Below the pieces are notes generated by a model that did not search any database, was not told the origin of the DNA, and was given only the letters and a program-made list of their open reading frames with translations. From assembly GCF_021130785.1 (NCBI RefSeq), contig NW_025778930.1, positions 1-64,000 on the forward strand: 64,000 bases of DNA, written 5' to 3'. This document shows positions 10,901 to 23,454 of this stretch, piece after piece. The position numbers and the translations under genes are program-made. This DNA comes from Homalodisca vitripennis (Eukaryota > Arthropoda > Insecta > Hemiptera > Cicadellidae). How positions within the stretch are numbered: position 1 is the stretch's first letter; every line of letters begins with the position of its first letter.

Positions 10901-13240
10901 GGGATGAAGTACTGCTATACAACGTCTTTGTAGTAACCTACTTGATCGTGTTGAGTGAAGGAGAGGAAGAATAACTATACTTTTTTGTTTAAGAAAATTT
11001 ACAAAACCACGCTCTTTTATCTGTCATAAGCTGGAAAGAAGTAATTCAAAACATTCATATATTTATCGATAAACGATATATGAATCTAGATATAACAACA
11101 ATATACGGAACATATATAGATGTGGCCCCTTTCTATGGGTAATGCTTAGTACAGACCCTGAGGGAGTGTTACCTCGATCTGAAGAATGCGATAGTGTTTC
11201 CGTTGACCAGTGTTAGTGTAGCAAGTGTATTGGGATTTTGTATTTAGGTAAAAATACAAGAATAATTTGATATCAATCTAACAGTGTTCTAGAATTATTT
11301 CTAATGATCTTGATACATTAAGCATGTATGCACGTTTAAAATAAAACTTAAATTTAATATCTATACAATATTTATGCAAATTCAAAATGTTTTCATAATC
11401 GGAAAGAAATTGGGTTGAACATGAATTTAATACTTACATAAAGATATGCTAATTACGCCGTTAATTAATTATTTTGAAATAAACTTTAAAAACCAAAGAG
11501 TAAGATATTATTTGTTAACATTAAATTATCTGAACAACTTAAAATATAAAAGTGGTTTTATTAGTTGCATCATTATATCAAGGATTTTACTTGCTTAAAA
11601 ATGACACGTATATTTTAAAATAGAATGTAATTGAAACTTTAGTTGAATGTTTTTATGTTCAATTATGAAATAATAAGATTTTAAAAGTTAGTAAAGAAAA
11701 TGCCAATATTTTATGACGCAACATTATTACAAAACTTAATGAGATTTAAACTTTAATAAGCCTGCGTGAATAACTTTGGCTCAGCTGAGAACTCATCAGG
11801 GCAGAGATTCAGTGCAAAAGTTTTCCCACAAAAATGCTAAATATTAACAAAGCGCTGCGGCAACCAACAACATTCTCCGCACAGAGACCGATCCGCCTCA
11901 CTGAATGATACGGGAAGACAGTACATCTGCTTCACATCCGGTTTCATATCCTGTGACTATAACAAAAAATTTTATTATATATATATATAAAGAAAAATTA
12001 ATGAGATAAATATTAGTATAAGATAAATAATTCGTCCTTTGTTTCAATGTTTAGAGATTTCTTACACAAAAATTACGAAAGCTATTTTCAAATATAATAT
12101 TATAAGCTTATAAGAAGTAAAAATCGATGTAAAATTTCACACACAGTTTACAATTAAAATTTTTGGAAATACAACAATTCCAGGTTATCACTTGTATATG
12201 TCACTATGTAAACATTCATATGCATTAAGATTATTTTACTATATCAAAGTTTATTTGCTTGAAAATTTACAATTCTCATTTGAATTAAATCAGTACTATA
12301 CTGCTAAGAACATATGTTCATTCAAATAATTTAACTTGAAATTTTCCACTTGTTCTCATATAAAACACAAATTAAATTGTAACTTTCTCTCTTTGGTCAA
12401 ATCTGTAGACTGTATAAATGTTTAATTAGAATGTTTTTAAAAGTTATTTATAATTTTACAAAACTATATAAAAAATAATAAATCAGTAAAATTCTACTAC
12501 TTATAAAATCTGTTTTAAGACAGTCGATATTAGAAATATTTGGTATTATCTTTAACATAAACGTAATACATATTCTATAATATCAAATAAACCTTTATTA
12601 TGCATTATAGACAGCCTATAAATCTTGATCAGCATGTAGGTCCAATCAATCTTGATCAATATAGAACATCAAATAATGACAGGTTTTGTTTGATTCATAA
12701 CTAAAATCAAATTATATTAAAATACCAAACAACAAATGATAATGTATTTATTACAATTATAATTAATAAAAACGTTACAATGATCTTCTTAGAATATCCT
12801 ATAATTAAATAGCGTTGTGCTCAAAGAGTATTTATGATATTAGTATTTTATTAACTATCTTCATTTCTAAAGTAGGTTAGATTTTTAATACTCCATTAGA
12901 ACAAGTTCCAATTAATTATTTTTATTTTAAAAAGTATGAAATTTAAAGCAATTATTCAAACGTAACTCAATTCATAGAAATACAGCATGGACATAATCTG
13001 GAATAGCAGGACTTTTCGTAAGTTCTTTGCATAAATTATAAACTTCTTTTTATTTTATTTACAGCACTAAATTCATATGAGTTTACATAACACAAATTAT
13101 TGGATTAGATTAAATTAGGTTCATTATTAAATTCTATAATAAAATTATAGTCTTATATTATAGACTTATTATATAATTACATTTGCGTATTTCTGCTATG
13201 ATCGTTATACTTTAGGATGGACTTTTAAAAACTGTAAAAT
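10901..13240. other. Non-coding, very AT-rich part of the duplicated block
   Basis: Matches 43012-45473. Copy 2 has extra short repeats here: an AT array at 44095-44130, a small duplication near 44240-44300, and a 27-base tandem duplication near 44830-44885. No reading frame or RNA gene recognised. Confidence 0.55.
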
Positions 13241-13405
13241 ATTCCAGGAGAGAAAGGAAAAAGAAGTTGCAATTCTTTACAGCTTCCTGCAAACTAATTA
13301 GTAAAAGCTGGAAGGCAATTAGACTTTATAAATGGAAGTTTGCGAGAAATTAAGTCTCTCTTGTACTTCTTTATTCTGTGACAAGCATTTAATTTCAGCC
13401 ACATT
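13241..13405. repeat. Segment Q, copy 1
   Basis: About 165 bases containing ATTCCAGGAGAGAAAGG, GCAATTCTTTACAGCTTCC, CTAATTAGTAAAAGCTGG and GGCAATTAGA. Recurs at 30886-31046, 45474-45640, 53620-53785 and, inverted, at 60776-60913. It is conserved between blocks that are otherwise strongly diverged. Function unknown. Confidence 0.75.
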
Positions 13406-14580
13406 TTGATTTCAACTATATAATGAACAAACTTACTAAAGCATATTTACTCCTATTGTTTAGGGTATAAAACAATAGCATACGTAAAAACCCAACATAA
13501 ATATGGATAAAAATTGATGAAGCTAATTTATACAGTTTACCAGGATACACTATATTTTGAAATCACCATAATAATTATGCTGCAGGAGGGATCGTAGTCT
13601 ATGTTGATTAAAATATTAAAGCTAATAGGGTGGACCGTATGATGGTATCAGCAGAATACATGGTTGTAGATATTAAATTAAGTAGCTATCAATTCACAAT
13701 AGCAACCTTATATAGACTTCAGGCATTTACAATTAAAAGGTTTCGCGAAGAATGGGAGGAACAACTAATTGTATTAAATGGGAATACAATTTATTTCGGT
13801 TACATAAAAATATATAGATTTTGAAGAAATACACAAATGAAAAATTATTTTTTAAATAGTAATACATTTTCGAAGCTCTTTAGTGATCTAAGTCTGCCTA
13901 AATGAGTAAATTTTTTTTAAATCGTATAAAAACACTTTTTTCTTATGTTTAAATATGTCCATTGTTTTACTTACGAATTATAATATTCTGGAATGTCTGA
14001 ACATGTTTTGCTGTTTATAAGTATAATTTTGGAAATAAAAAAACAAATTTATTTGATGAAACGCCTATTGATGTATAAACAACAATAAATTATCAAGAAG
14101 TTAAATATTTATAGGAAAGATTGGATTGGAGGAATATCTTTTCATGCCGAAACGTAAAAAACGTATATGAAATGCTGTAGAAAATTCTAAATAGTGCTTT
14201 TTAATGCTATGAGTTTAGTACTGAGTATAAGACTAATTTAATAAACTTAAAAATGGCGTATTAAAAAGTCTTTGAAATAATAATATTATTTTAAAGATAA
14301 TTAACATAGAGATTTTTGTTTTAGATTATTTTAAAATAAACTGTACGAAATTAAACTTTCAAGACCGTATTACGATATCTTAAAAAAAATACGTTAATAC
14401 GTTGAAAAACCTGAGTAATCCAATTGTTATAAGTAAACGGAATTATTACAGTAATTAATGAAAGGCCGAAAAGGAAATACCCAGAAGCAGTGGAAAATTA
14501 TAAATAGTCTCACAGGGGGTAAGAATGAAACCATGATTTTTATTTTAGTTTTAGGCAACGGAAATATACAACGGAAAGTC

Positions 14581-14635
<55 letters not shown>

Positions 14636-14712
14636 AATTACATTATTGACGTTCAAAAATAGCTGATCAACTACAGTGGCCCGCCAGTGAGTAGTGGTTG
14701 GAGAATCCAAAT
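13406..14712. other. Non-coding; end of collinear block and copy-1-only stretch
   Basis: Collinear with 45641-46520 up to about 14276. The rest, up to 14712, has no match in copy 2 and contains the A-run at 14585-14629. The frame at 13630-13824 is interrupted in copy 2 by a stop near 45957, so it is unlikely to be coding. Confidence 0.5.
14585..14629. repeat. (A)n homopolymer
   Basis: Uninterrupted run of about 45 A, near the left border of the segment that is inverted in copy 2. It may be the tail of an inserted retroelement. Confidence 0.95.
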
Positions 14713-15593
14713 TTGTAGCTTTTGTATTTTCCAACGAAGATCCACGACAGTTGCAGAGTGATATGGGAAATCCAATATATAACATATTGAGACAATAGAA
14801 TTTCGATTATAATAGTTTAAATCAATTAGGAAATTTAAATTTATTTCGTTTAGTTGTATTCAAATTGCCACTATGAAGTTATAAATATATTAAATAGTTT
14901 TAGATATTTTTCGGTGACAGTTGATGAACAATCTTCATGGAAAGGCATGTTGAAGTGTTATAAAATCGTTATTGTTTCAGAACGTTATTAAGACAAATCT
15001 GCGATATGAATGTGCTTCGAAGTCATTAATATGCGCTAATCAACTCAAAAATTGTAGTTTGGTTTTCGTTGTGGGGGAGAGATTTTCAAGAAAATAATAT
15101 TAAAAATTACAGTTATACAAGACCATTCAATCAGAATTTTACGTTAAAAAGTAAAAGAGAGAAATCTTATCTATTGTATGTGCCAGTAAGGAACCTTGAC
15201 ATTTATTAAGTACTACACATTATTTTCATAAGAAGTGGTAGTAACGAAACAAATAAATTACGCTATAGATATATCCCACGCATTAAGACTCATAACCTTA
15301 TAAAAAAGCCTAAAATCCTAAAGAGCATATTAAAGACTTTTGTTTCAATTGGGCATAAAGTATATATTGAAATTCTTGAGTTGGTCAGAAAAAGTAAAAG
15401 TATTTAAATTTATAAAAGATTTATCGGAAAATCGGTTATAAAAACAGAAAGGATAGTACATAGTATAAATGACACATGATATAATAAAAGGATAGTAATG
15501 AGTTTAAATAATTAAGAGGAAAACTATTAAACAGATTTAAAATACCCTAAATTTTCACTTTGAGACAGCACTGCACAATTCACTTATGTTTTA

Positions 15594-15690
15594 ATTGTAT
15601 ATAGCAGATCTCTAAACGTAGTGTTACTGATTGTTTGTATCACTGCACAAAGGTAAATGTCAGGAAAACATCTTCTTTCCTACACGAAAA
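15594..15690. mobile_element. Diverged PLE-type tail (solo end)
   Basis: Contains CAGATCTCTAAACGTAGTGT and the TACTGATTGTTTGTATCACTG stretch, a diverged version of the terminal repeat at 49355-49441. The CTGAAGA box is lost. The matching inverted copy is at about 47015-47105. Confidence 0.55.
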
Positions 15691-15803
15691 TAAATTTCGT
15701 CTTTTTTCAAACTGGTAGAAAAGACACACAGAACGTTGAAGAGTCGCTGATTGCTAACACAATATCATCACAGGCCACCACGAGCACCTAAGTTTAGCTA
15801 ACC

Positions 15804-16001
15804 GTGTTACTGACAAACTTCCAGCCAAACCTTCCCATGCTCGTGAAAATTAGTTTGTTCAACATTACCGCAAACTCTGGACAACTCGTGACCCTTGCCT
15901 TACGTGACGTAACGTCGACCTCACGTTCTGTCTCTACTTATCTCTCAGTAAAACCGGATGTCGATGAAACTTACCTTCAACGCACAATAAAAATCAACTG
16001 A
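15804..16001 (+). CDS. Unrecognised small ORF kept in both copies (65 codons)
   Basis: Starts MLLTNFQPNLPMLVKISLFN and ends DETYLQRTIKIN. The inverted copy at 46696-46893 (-) is intact with a single replacement (Thr to Ser) near residue 45. It is GC-richer than its flank and lies beside a PLE-type tail. With so little divergence, preservation is weak evidence of coding. No domain recognised; it may be part of a mobile element. Confidence 0.2.
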   Translation: MLLTNFQPNLPMLVKISLFNITANSGQLVTLALRDVTSTSRSVSTYLSVKPDVDETYLQRTIKIN

Positions 16002-16097
16002 GGATATTTAAATATCTGTTTGTATCATTATTCCTGTCTCATTAAAATCTTATTATGTTCCTGTCTCATGAAAAATCTTCACATAATACTGATATTG

Positions 16098-16098
<1 letters not shown>

Positions 16099-16131
<33 letters not shown>
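16099..16131. repeat. (AT)n microsatellite
   Basis: TA dinucleotide tract at the junction between the invertible segment and the foldback element. Corresponds to the array at 46529-46597 in copy 2. Confidence 0.93.
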
Positions 16132-16132
<1 letters not shown>

Positions 16133-19100
16133 TAGCAGACCGACAGACGTTGTCCTGTACACACGTCTTTAATTCAAAAATTTTAAACTTCGATTAATCT
16201 GTAACAATATGGGCTGTTTTGATAAAAATGTCTATTAAAAGTTATTACAATATATAACTTCATCACATGTACATTTAATCACACTTCGACCAACCGATAG
16301 TGTGTGAGTATAACATGAGTGATGTGAAATTGTAGAGGATGTTTTAAAAGAAAACTTACTTAATCTGAAGGTAAAAAAGTTGAAACAAACTATTTTATTA
16401 TAAAAGGTTTATTTTTCAATTTAAAACTTAATTTATCGTAATGCCATTGAATGTACAATATATTTGTTAATCCTTCAGAAGTATACACAAACAAATTAGA
16501 TGATTTTCCGATAAGGCTGAAGTATAAGTGTTCCTCCATCACAATCGAATTATTGATATTTCTGAATAGCCTATAAAACTACTATCGAAATTAGATTATA
16601 GTTATGTAAAGGCTGAAGTATAATAAGCGGCCACCATCACAATCGAATTATTGATATTTCTGAATAGTCTATCTAAATTACCGAATTTAATTATAGTTAT
16701 TTAAAATTACTGTATAGTATAGGGAACTGGACAACAGAATTTTATTTATGTAAAATACTAAAGAAGTATTCCGTATAGGGCTGAAGTATAATAAGTGGCC
16801 ACCATCACAATCGAATTATAGATATTTCCGAATAGCCTATCTAAAACTACTAAAATGACGAACTGAATTAGTTTATAGTTATTTAAAGGCTGAATTATAA
16901 TAAGCGGCCAACATCGCAATCAAATTATTGATATTTCTAATTAGCCTATCTAAAACTACCGAATTTCATTATCTTTATATTTATATTTCTTGTGTGCGTG
17001 TGTATGGAGATGAATTCCTCCTAAATGGGTGGACCATTTTGGAATGTTTTACATTGTATCCAGCAGAATGCGCTACGATCACAGTTTCAAATGTTTTCTA
17101 TTTTAATTCCAGGTTTCCTGACAGTTTGTGCTGCTATCAAATATGTGTGTTGTTTTGTAACATCGTGTAATTATTGTGTGAGTGCTAATTGTAATATCAA
17201 ATTAATAGAGATTGAAGATGTTTGAAGTACATAAAAAAACTATAGATATTTATTGAAGTTATTGAACTAATTTTGAAAATTTATTGAGTATATTGGTTGC
17301 ATAACCTAAGTACCATAACAAATCAAAAGGTTGTGTTTCTATGTGTGAATAAACTATTTTCACATAAGTTCCTATTAAGTAGCATATAAATCACATGATT
17401 GAATAACTATTCGTCTCCTCTTCCACGAAGACGTGGCATTTTTCTGTAAAAATAAAATTCTGTATAATAGTACACAATGAATATGAGTAACTTATTGAAT
17501 ATGTAATTTTAATTAAGTAACTTCTAGATAAAAATGTATAACAACGTAGACTACGGTATCTAAAATACTAAATAAGTATTCCCTATAGGTCTGAAGTACA
17601 ATAAGTGGCCACCATCACAATTGAATTATTGATATATCTGAATAGTAATAATAATAATAATAAGGACTTTATTTTGGAGCGGTTTTCAACAATAATTGCT
17701 GGTTTACAAAACGACTCATGTCTTATTATAGTTCTTAAAAAATTAAAAGCTTATTTTATAGTTATTAATAAATAAAACATAATATTAGACATACAGTTAT
17801 ATATGGCTATATCACCTTGTATTGTACATTAAATACTTGTATATATTTTCTTTGTACGTCGTTTCAGATACACCCTGGCCTGTTACGCTGGAGGGACAGT
17901 TCATTATATAATTTGGGAGCAAAGTACGCAAAATCGCTTTCGTTCAAATTCACGGTGAACGCGAGGCATCTCCAACACTTGATCCTGTCTAGTACTGCGA
18001 GATCGGACTTGAGACCTGCTTTTTAGTTTTTCTCTCAGATATCCCGGCCTGCCAGTGGTCAGGATTCTGTAAACCAGGCATGAGGAGCGCAGGGTACAAA
18101 TATCAGCTACAGTCAACAAACCCAGCGATCGTCGAGCCTCCGAAACATGGTCAAACCTTCTTAAACCACATACATACCTTACACACATATTTTGGACCCT
18201 CTGTAATTTTTCTAAATCTCCTTTAGACAACAATGTTGCCATAGACAGGGAGGCAATAATCGATCACAGAGAGCACAAGAGCCCGGACAAGGCGAAGCCT
18301 GGTCTCTCTAGGAAGCATGTGCCTATGCTTGTATAGCATTCTCAGTCGACCAAGTGTTCGCCGACAAACAGCACTTACATGACCAGATAGTGTGAGGCCA
18401 CTATCAAGCATGAGGCCCAAGAGCTTTGAGGATTCACACTCCTTCAGTCTGACACTGCCAAGCAACACCCTCACCCACTGTCTCCGAACCACATTGGAAG
18501 GAATCGACAACACACTTACACTTTTCCTTGTTCAGTTTAATCCCATGCCTCTCAGACCAATCATGGACAGTGCTTAAGTCAGCATTCAAAAATTGGAAAA
18601 CTGCTGAGTCAGCTCTTCGGCTTCATATGAAACACACAGTTGAACATCATCGGCGTATGAATACAAGCGACTATGTTGCAAGTCTGAACCCATAGTGGCG
18701 GAAAACAGGTGAATAGAATGGGCCCAAGGCAACTTCCCTGTGGAACACCAGCAACTCTACTTAAAGATGAGGAGAAATCCATCCCAATTTTAACCTTTGT
18801 CTCCTATTCACCAAATAAGAATCAAACCAAGAAACCACCTCTGGTCGAAAACCATAAAAATGCATGACAGCCAACAACATCCTGTGGTCTATTGAGTCGA
18901 ATGCATGTGAAAAGTCCAGCATTGCAAGAAAAGATGCTTTCTTATCCGCCCCTTGCGTGAAGCAACTCGTCACAAAACGAGCAAAAGCGCAGTACAGTAG
19001 CAGTGCTATGGTCCTTCCTGTACCCAGACTGTATGGCTGGAATGATATTCTCCGACTCCAGAAAATTGTACCATTTGTGAAACAACCAGCTTCTCCATTA

Positions 19101-21650
19101 TCTTCGACAGGGCAGGCAACACCGAAAATTGGGACGCAGCTCGGATACAGATGAAGTGGCCAATGACTGGTTAGCTAAATGTGTTATGGCATTAATACAA
19201 TACGGACTTATCATTTTAATCATTTTTATTGATATGCCATCAGCTCCAACTGCCTCTGATGTGATGCTATTCAAAGCCTCCTGCACTTCTCTCCTTGTAA
19301 CACTCCTGAAATAGAAATCACAAGTGACACTCTCTGATTGGGCCTCAGAATAGCCTATATAGCCTAGCAGAATAGCATGAATAGCCCTATCTAAACTACT
19401 AAAATGACGATCCGAATTAGATTATAGTTGTTTAAAGGCTGAAAGTATAATAAGCGGCCACCATCTCAATCGAATTATTGATATTTCTGAATAGCCTATC
19501 TAAAGTACTAAAATGACGTTCTGAATTAGATTATAGTCATTTAAAGGCTGAAGTATAATATGCGGCCACAATCACAATCAACTTACTGACATTTCTGATT
19601 AGTCTATCTAAACTACTGAATTACATTATAGTTTTTTAAAATTACAGTATGGTATCGAAAACTGGCCAACAGAATTTAATTTATCTAATATACTAAAATA
19701 AGTATTCCCTATAGGTCTGAAGTACAATAAGTGGCCACCATCACAATCAAATTATTGATATATCTGAATAGCCTATCTAAACTACTAGACGATCCAAATT
19801 ATAGTTATTTTTAAAGGCTGAAGTATAATAAGCAGCCACCATCTCAATCGAATTATTTATATTTTTGATTAGCCTATCTAAACTACTGAATTTCATTATA
19901 GTTATTTAAAATTACAGTATAGTAACAGAACTGGCCAACAGAATTTAATTTAAAACCAATTCCTACATTAATTACAATAGTTATTGAACCATGTGATTCT
20001 CTATTAATTTAATATTACAATTAGCACTCACACAATAATTACACGATGATACAAAAACAACACACAAATTTGATAGCAGCACAAACTGTCGGGAAAACCT
20101 GGAATTAAAATAGAAAAACATTTTGAAAACTGCGATCGTAGCGCATTGTGCTGGATCCAATTTAAAAACATACCAAGATAAAAAAAACAATTTATTTATA
20201 AACAAAAAAATTAACTGATCATTCGCTGCACACTTAATATTTACAAATTTCAGTTAAATGTGTATTTTACTAAAACTGCCAATTTTATATCTGGATAACC
20301 TCTATTGATATTCCTGATTAGCCTATCTAAACTACCGAATTTTCGTTATAGTTATTTAAAATGACAGTATAGTATCAGAACTGGCCCCACAGAAATTAAT
20401 TTAAAACCAATTCCTACACTATTAACAATTAGTTATTCACACATGTGATTTTGTATGCTACTTAATTTGAACTTATGCTGACCAATTTTGACTGCACATT
20501 AAAAATGTAAATTGCAACAAATTATTTTAAATCCATTAGTTTAAAAACTTGATTATCTAAAAATTGTTAACAATAGTTATTCACACATAGAGACACAACC
20601 TTTTGATTTGTATGCTACTTAGGTTATTTGAGGTAATGCGACCAATAATCTCTATTCATGTACTATTACAATTTTAGCACTCACACAATAATTACACGAT
20701 GTTTTATTTTTATTTTTCTTGTTTTGCTTTTTGCTGTTGGCTTTTATAAACTTATAACGCGGCCACGTAGTACACTTTTTATAACTTCATTCTATTATAT
20801 TTTAATGTTATTTGCCGTATTTACTTTTGAAACATGAACCTTACAAAACAAACACACACACATTGATAGCCAACACAAACTGTCAATTTCAGTTAAAAGC
20901 TAAAACTTCCAATTTTATATCTGCATAATCTCTATCCTCCAAAGTGAGTACAGAATATATTGAAATAAGAAGTGGTGTTATTTTTATATGTTTATGCTTA
21001 CTCTATGCTTTCAAGGACTATTATTGATTAAACGTATGGCTGTGTTGTAATTATTATAATGTTTACATAGAACAATTGGTGAAAATTTAACTTTGCAATC
21101 TGCATTAGACTACTGATCAAGCACTTTATAATAATGTAATCTAAATGTAAACAAATGTTTCTGCCTTCTTTGATGAACTTCATCTGAAAATTATTCACAA
21201 GCTGTTAAGTATCAGTTCACTTTGTATTACGTGTCGTAGCGCACAGTCTGTCGGATCCAATATAAAACACTCCAATATCAACAACAATTTATAATTAAAA
21301 ATTTAATTAAATTTGACCGAATAAATAACTATAATGAAATTCAGTAGTTTGGATAGGGCTAATTCAAAAATATCAATAATTTGATTGTGATGGTGGCTGC
21401 TTATTATACTTCAGCAATTAAATAACTATAATCCAATTTGGATAGTAGTCTGGATAGGCTATTCAGAAATATCAATAATTCGATTGTGATGGAGGCCACT
21501 TATTATACTTCAGCCCTATCGGAAAAACCATCTAATTTGTTATGTACACTCCTGAAGGATTAACAAAAAAATATTGTACATTCAATAGCATTACGATAAA
21601 TTAAGTTAATTTATAATACAATAAATAGAAACACAATAAATACCAATGTT
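16133..21650. mobile_element. Foldback-type element with long, internally repeated arms
   Basis: About 5.5 kb present only in copy 1. The left arm (about 16390-17480) and right arm (about 19980-21640) are in large part reverse complements: 16430-16530 matches the complement of 21500-21600, and 17025-17215 matches the complement of 19990-20170. Inside, a unit containing GGCTGAAGTATAATAAGCGG and GAATTATTGATATTTCTGA is repeated about eleven times: forward near 16513, 16609, 16771, 16886, 17589, 19436, 19547, 19709 and 19813; inverted near 21340-21420 and 21440-21520. Spacing is often about 100-160 bases. Long inverted arms built from short tandem repeats are the hallmark of foldback transposons. 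The left end reads CTAGCAGACCGACAGACG. No transposase seen; the middle carries a LINE insertion. The rest is arm sequence. Confidence 0.65.
17646..19344 (-). pseudogene. 5'-truncated non-LTR retrotransposon (Jockey/CR1-type RT)
   Basis: Minus-strand reverse-transcriptase relic in about four frame segments. In protein order: 19286-19098, the N-terminal palm (AVGADGISIKMIKMISPYC); 18973-18761, motif A (LAMLDFSHAFDSIDH); about 18765-18710, GVPQGSCLGPI; 18658-18647, the catalytic YADD (context YSYADDVQL); 18513-18223, the thumb region (LLGLMLDSGLTLSGH, then RALVLSVIDYCLPVYGN); 18242-17904, the C-terminus (LQRVQNMCVRYVCGL). The 3' end is an (AAT)n tract at 17645-17662. A flank of GAATAG occurs on both sides (about 17640 and 19347), a possible short target-site duplication inside a foldback repeat unit. 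5'-truncated and frameshifted, hence dead. The clade is inferred from motifs only. Confidence 0.85.
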
Positions 21651-21699
21651 TTTTAGTTTTATTTATTGTGTTATAAATTTATGACTTAGTTTGCAAATG

Positions 21700-22104
21700 A
21701 AAAAAAGTCAGTGAAAACACATTGGTTAGTAGAGTGAAACGCCGCCTACCGCATCAGAATACGATGATCCAGTCAGAAATGGCAGCGCAGCGCATAATGT
21801 ACTTCACAATGTGTACCTAAAACAAGCCGCCATTTCTGATTGGATAAACCTTTTGAGATGCGGTTTGCGGAATTCAACTCTACTAAGTGAGCTCTTTCAA
21901 ATGAAGGTATCACTCGACCCATGCTTCAATTTAAGATTTCCATGTTTTCCTCTGTGGGCCGTCCCCCCATGGTTGGCATGTCATGGTAATAGCAAGGAAA
22001 AAATAGTTTACATAGCTATTATGACGCTATGCAAAGTTTATAGATGTTATCACCTATGGTTTTTAAAATATTAAGCCGTACCCATACTTTTCAAACACCC
22101 TGTA
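21700..22104. mobile_element. Non-autonomous element ending in a CACCCTGTATAT terminus
   Basis: Copy-1-only sequence that abuts the resumed duplication at 22105. It ends CAAACACCCTGTATAT; read on the minus strand it starts TACAGGGTGTTTGAAAAGTA, a terminus style common among insect DNA transposons. CCAGTCAGAAATGGC at 21769 and GCCATTTCTGATTGG at 21828 are inverted near-copies. The open frame 21811-22074 has no known motif. Class not settled. Confidence 0.5.
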
Positions 22105-23290
22105 TATTAACAACTCTAATGTAATATTCACTCTCTGTAAACACATTTATTCCTCTTTTTGATATTATGTAGTGTTGAATTGGTTTTGAAAAGTGTCTAT
22201 TTTCTTTCTCATTTAGTTGACACATAAATATTTGCCATTCTATTTGATACAGAGGATCTGATGATACTAATAGTTTAAAATACAATTTTTAAACTGGATT
22301 TCATAGTATATATTACATTTAGAAATAAAATATACTGTGTGAATCGTGGTGTCTTAATTATTGTTGACGTAAGATATGGGCTAACTTAGAGCCCTGTCGA
22401 AACTTAACAATTTTGCCTATTTTTAAAAACACGACGCTTAATTAACGAGTTTCGATAAACTAACACTAAAGTCCAGTCAGAGAGGTCATAGAATAATCAC
22501 TCTGTGGTGTCTCTAGAATAATCACATCATCAATTCTTATAAAATATTAATTTTGACTTTAAATAAACTGATTTTGAATTTTAATCATCTCATTGTTTTA
22601 CACTAGAAATAAATATATTTCCTAACGCTTTCGTTCTATTGTTTTCATATAGAGTTTATAACGTAATATTAAACCAGATGGACTTTTATGATTCATTACC
22701 TCTGTTGAGTAAAGATGAATTAGGAGTATTGAAGCTTCATTCAGAGCCAATCTTGCAAATAATCCTTTAAAGTATAAATCTTTTATATAAGTAGGAGTCT
22801 TGTGTATTTTTACGACCTAACTTTCTATTTTCATTAATATCTTAATCTACCTCTAACGAATTAATTGAGATATGAAATCGCGAGGTTTATTTAAACAAAA
22901 GGTCTTTAACCAAAGATATATACCTACAAGAAATTTAAATGAGTTATATAAATATAATACATTAAGATTTGCTTGGATTTTCAGATTTTGAAAGCAAACA
23001 TTAAACAAAATAAAACAAATGATTGATAGTGAATTGGAAGGAAATAAAAAATTTAAAGCTTTTTAACTTCATGTTTGTAATAGTATGCTCAGTTTGGTGT
23101 ATACGAGATTATCAGTTGTGTTATGGTCATAGTTGAACATACTTTACCTGATTCCTTTATTTCTCTATTAGCACTTTTTAACAATATCTGCACATTACAC
23201 ATTAAACTTTGATGGAGCTTATTGTAAAAGGAAATTACATTATTTATTAATAATTTATAAAAGTTATATAATGTAAGGCGACCTGTAGCT
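22105..23290 (+). repeat. Duplicated block, copy 1 (last part)
   Basis: Resumes collinearity with copy 2: 22105-22840 matches 48055-48797, 22840-23115 matches 49442-49720, and 23228-23290 matches 50757-50815. Copy 2 carries a 644-bp insert (48798-49441) and different sequence at 49725-50755. Non-coding. Confidence 0.88.
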
Positions 23291-23379
23291 TTCTAGAATG
23301 ATATAAAATTAAAGAATAAATAAAAAAAATTGTAACATTAAGGACATTCCTATCTTTGCAATATATGTAATATATATGG

Positions 23380-23381
<2 letters not shown>

Positions 23382-23451
<70 letters not shown>
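23382..23451. repeat. (CT)n microsatellite
   Basis: CT dinucleotide tract of about 70 bases with one CC interruption near 23417. Confidence 0.95.

Positions 23452-23454
<3 letters not shown>

Larger units (their letters stand above)
3150..14276 (+). repeat. Long duplicated block, copy 1 (first 11 kb)
   Basis: Collinear in direct orientation with 34663-46520. Matching landmarks: the unit start AAACAAGGTTAGAGCAC at 3151 and 34666, the PLE-2 relic, segment P (5925 and 38861), frames at 10059 and 42185, and segment Q (13241 and 45474). Differences are scattered substitutions, short indels and whole insertions: 35455-36440 only in copy 2, 37060-37565 only in copy 2, 6380-7192 only in copy 1. It holds no gene that I recognise. 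Its first 4.4 kb also matches 54010-55520, far more diverged. Confidence 0.93.
14713..16098 (+). repeat. Segment inverted in copy 2 (46598-47990)
   Basis: Reverse complement of 46598-47990. Landmarks: CAACGAAGATCCACGACAG at about 14733 against its complement at about 47945; the frame 15804-16001 (+) against 46696-46893 (-). Everything before 14276 is direct between the copies, so this piece alone flipped. In copy 2 both ends of the piece abut AT arrays. Confidence 0.92.

Noticed and set aside
13630..13824. 64-codon frame beginning MDRMMVSAEYMVVDI
   Set aside because: Interrupted by stops in copy 2 (near 45957 and 46015).
16928..17225. Two overlapping plus-strand frames, and the minus frame at 19981-20205
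   Set aside because: They are opposite arms of the foldback element, and frames in different registers are open by chance.
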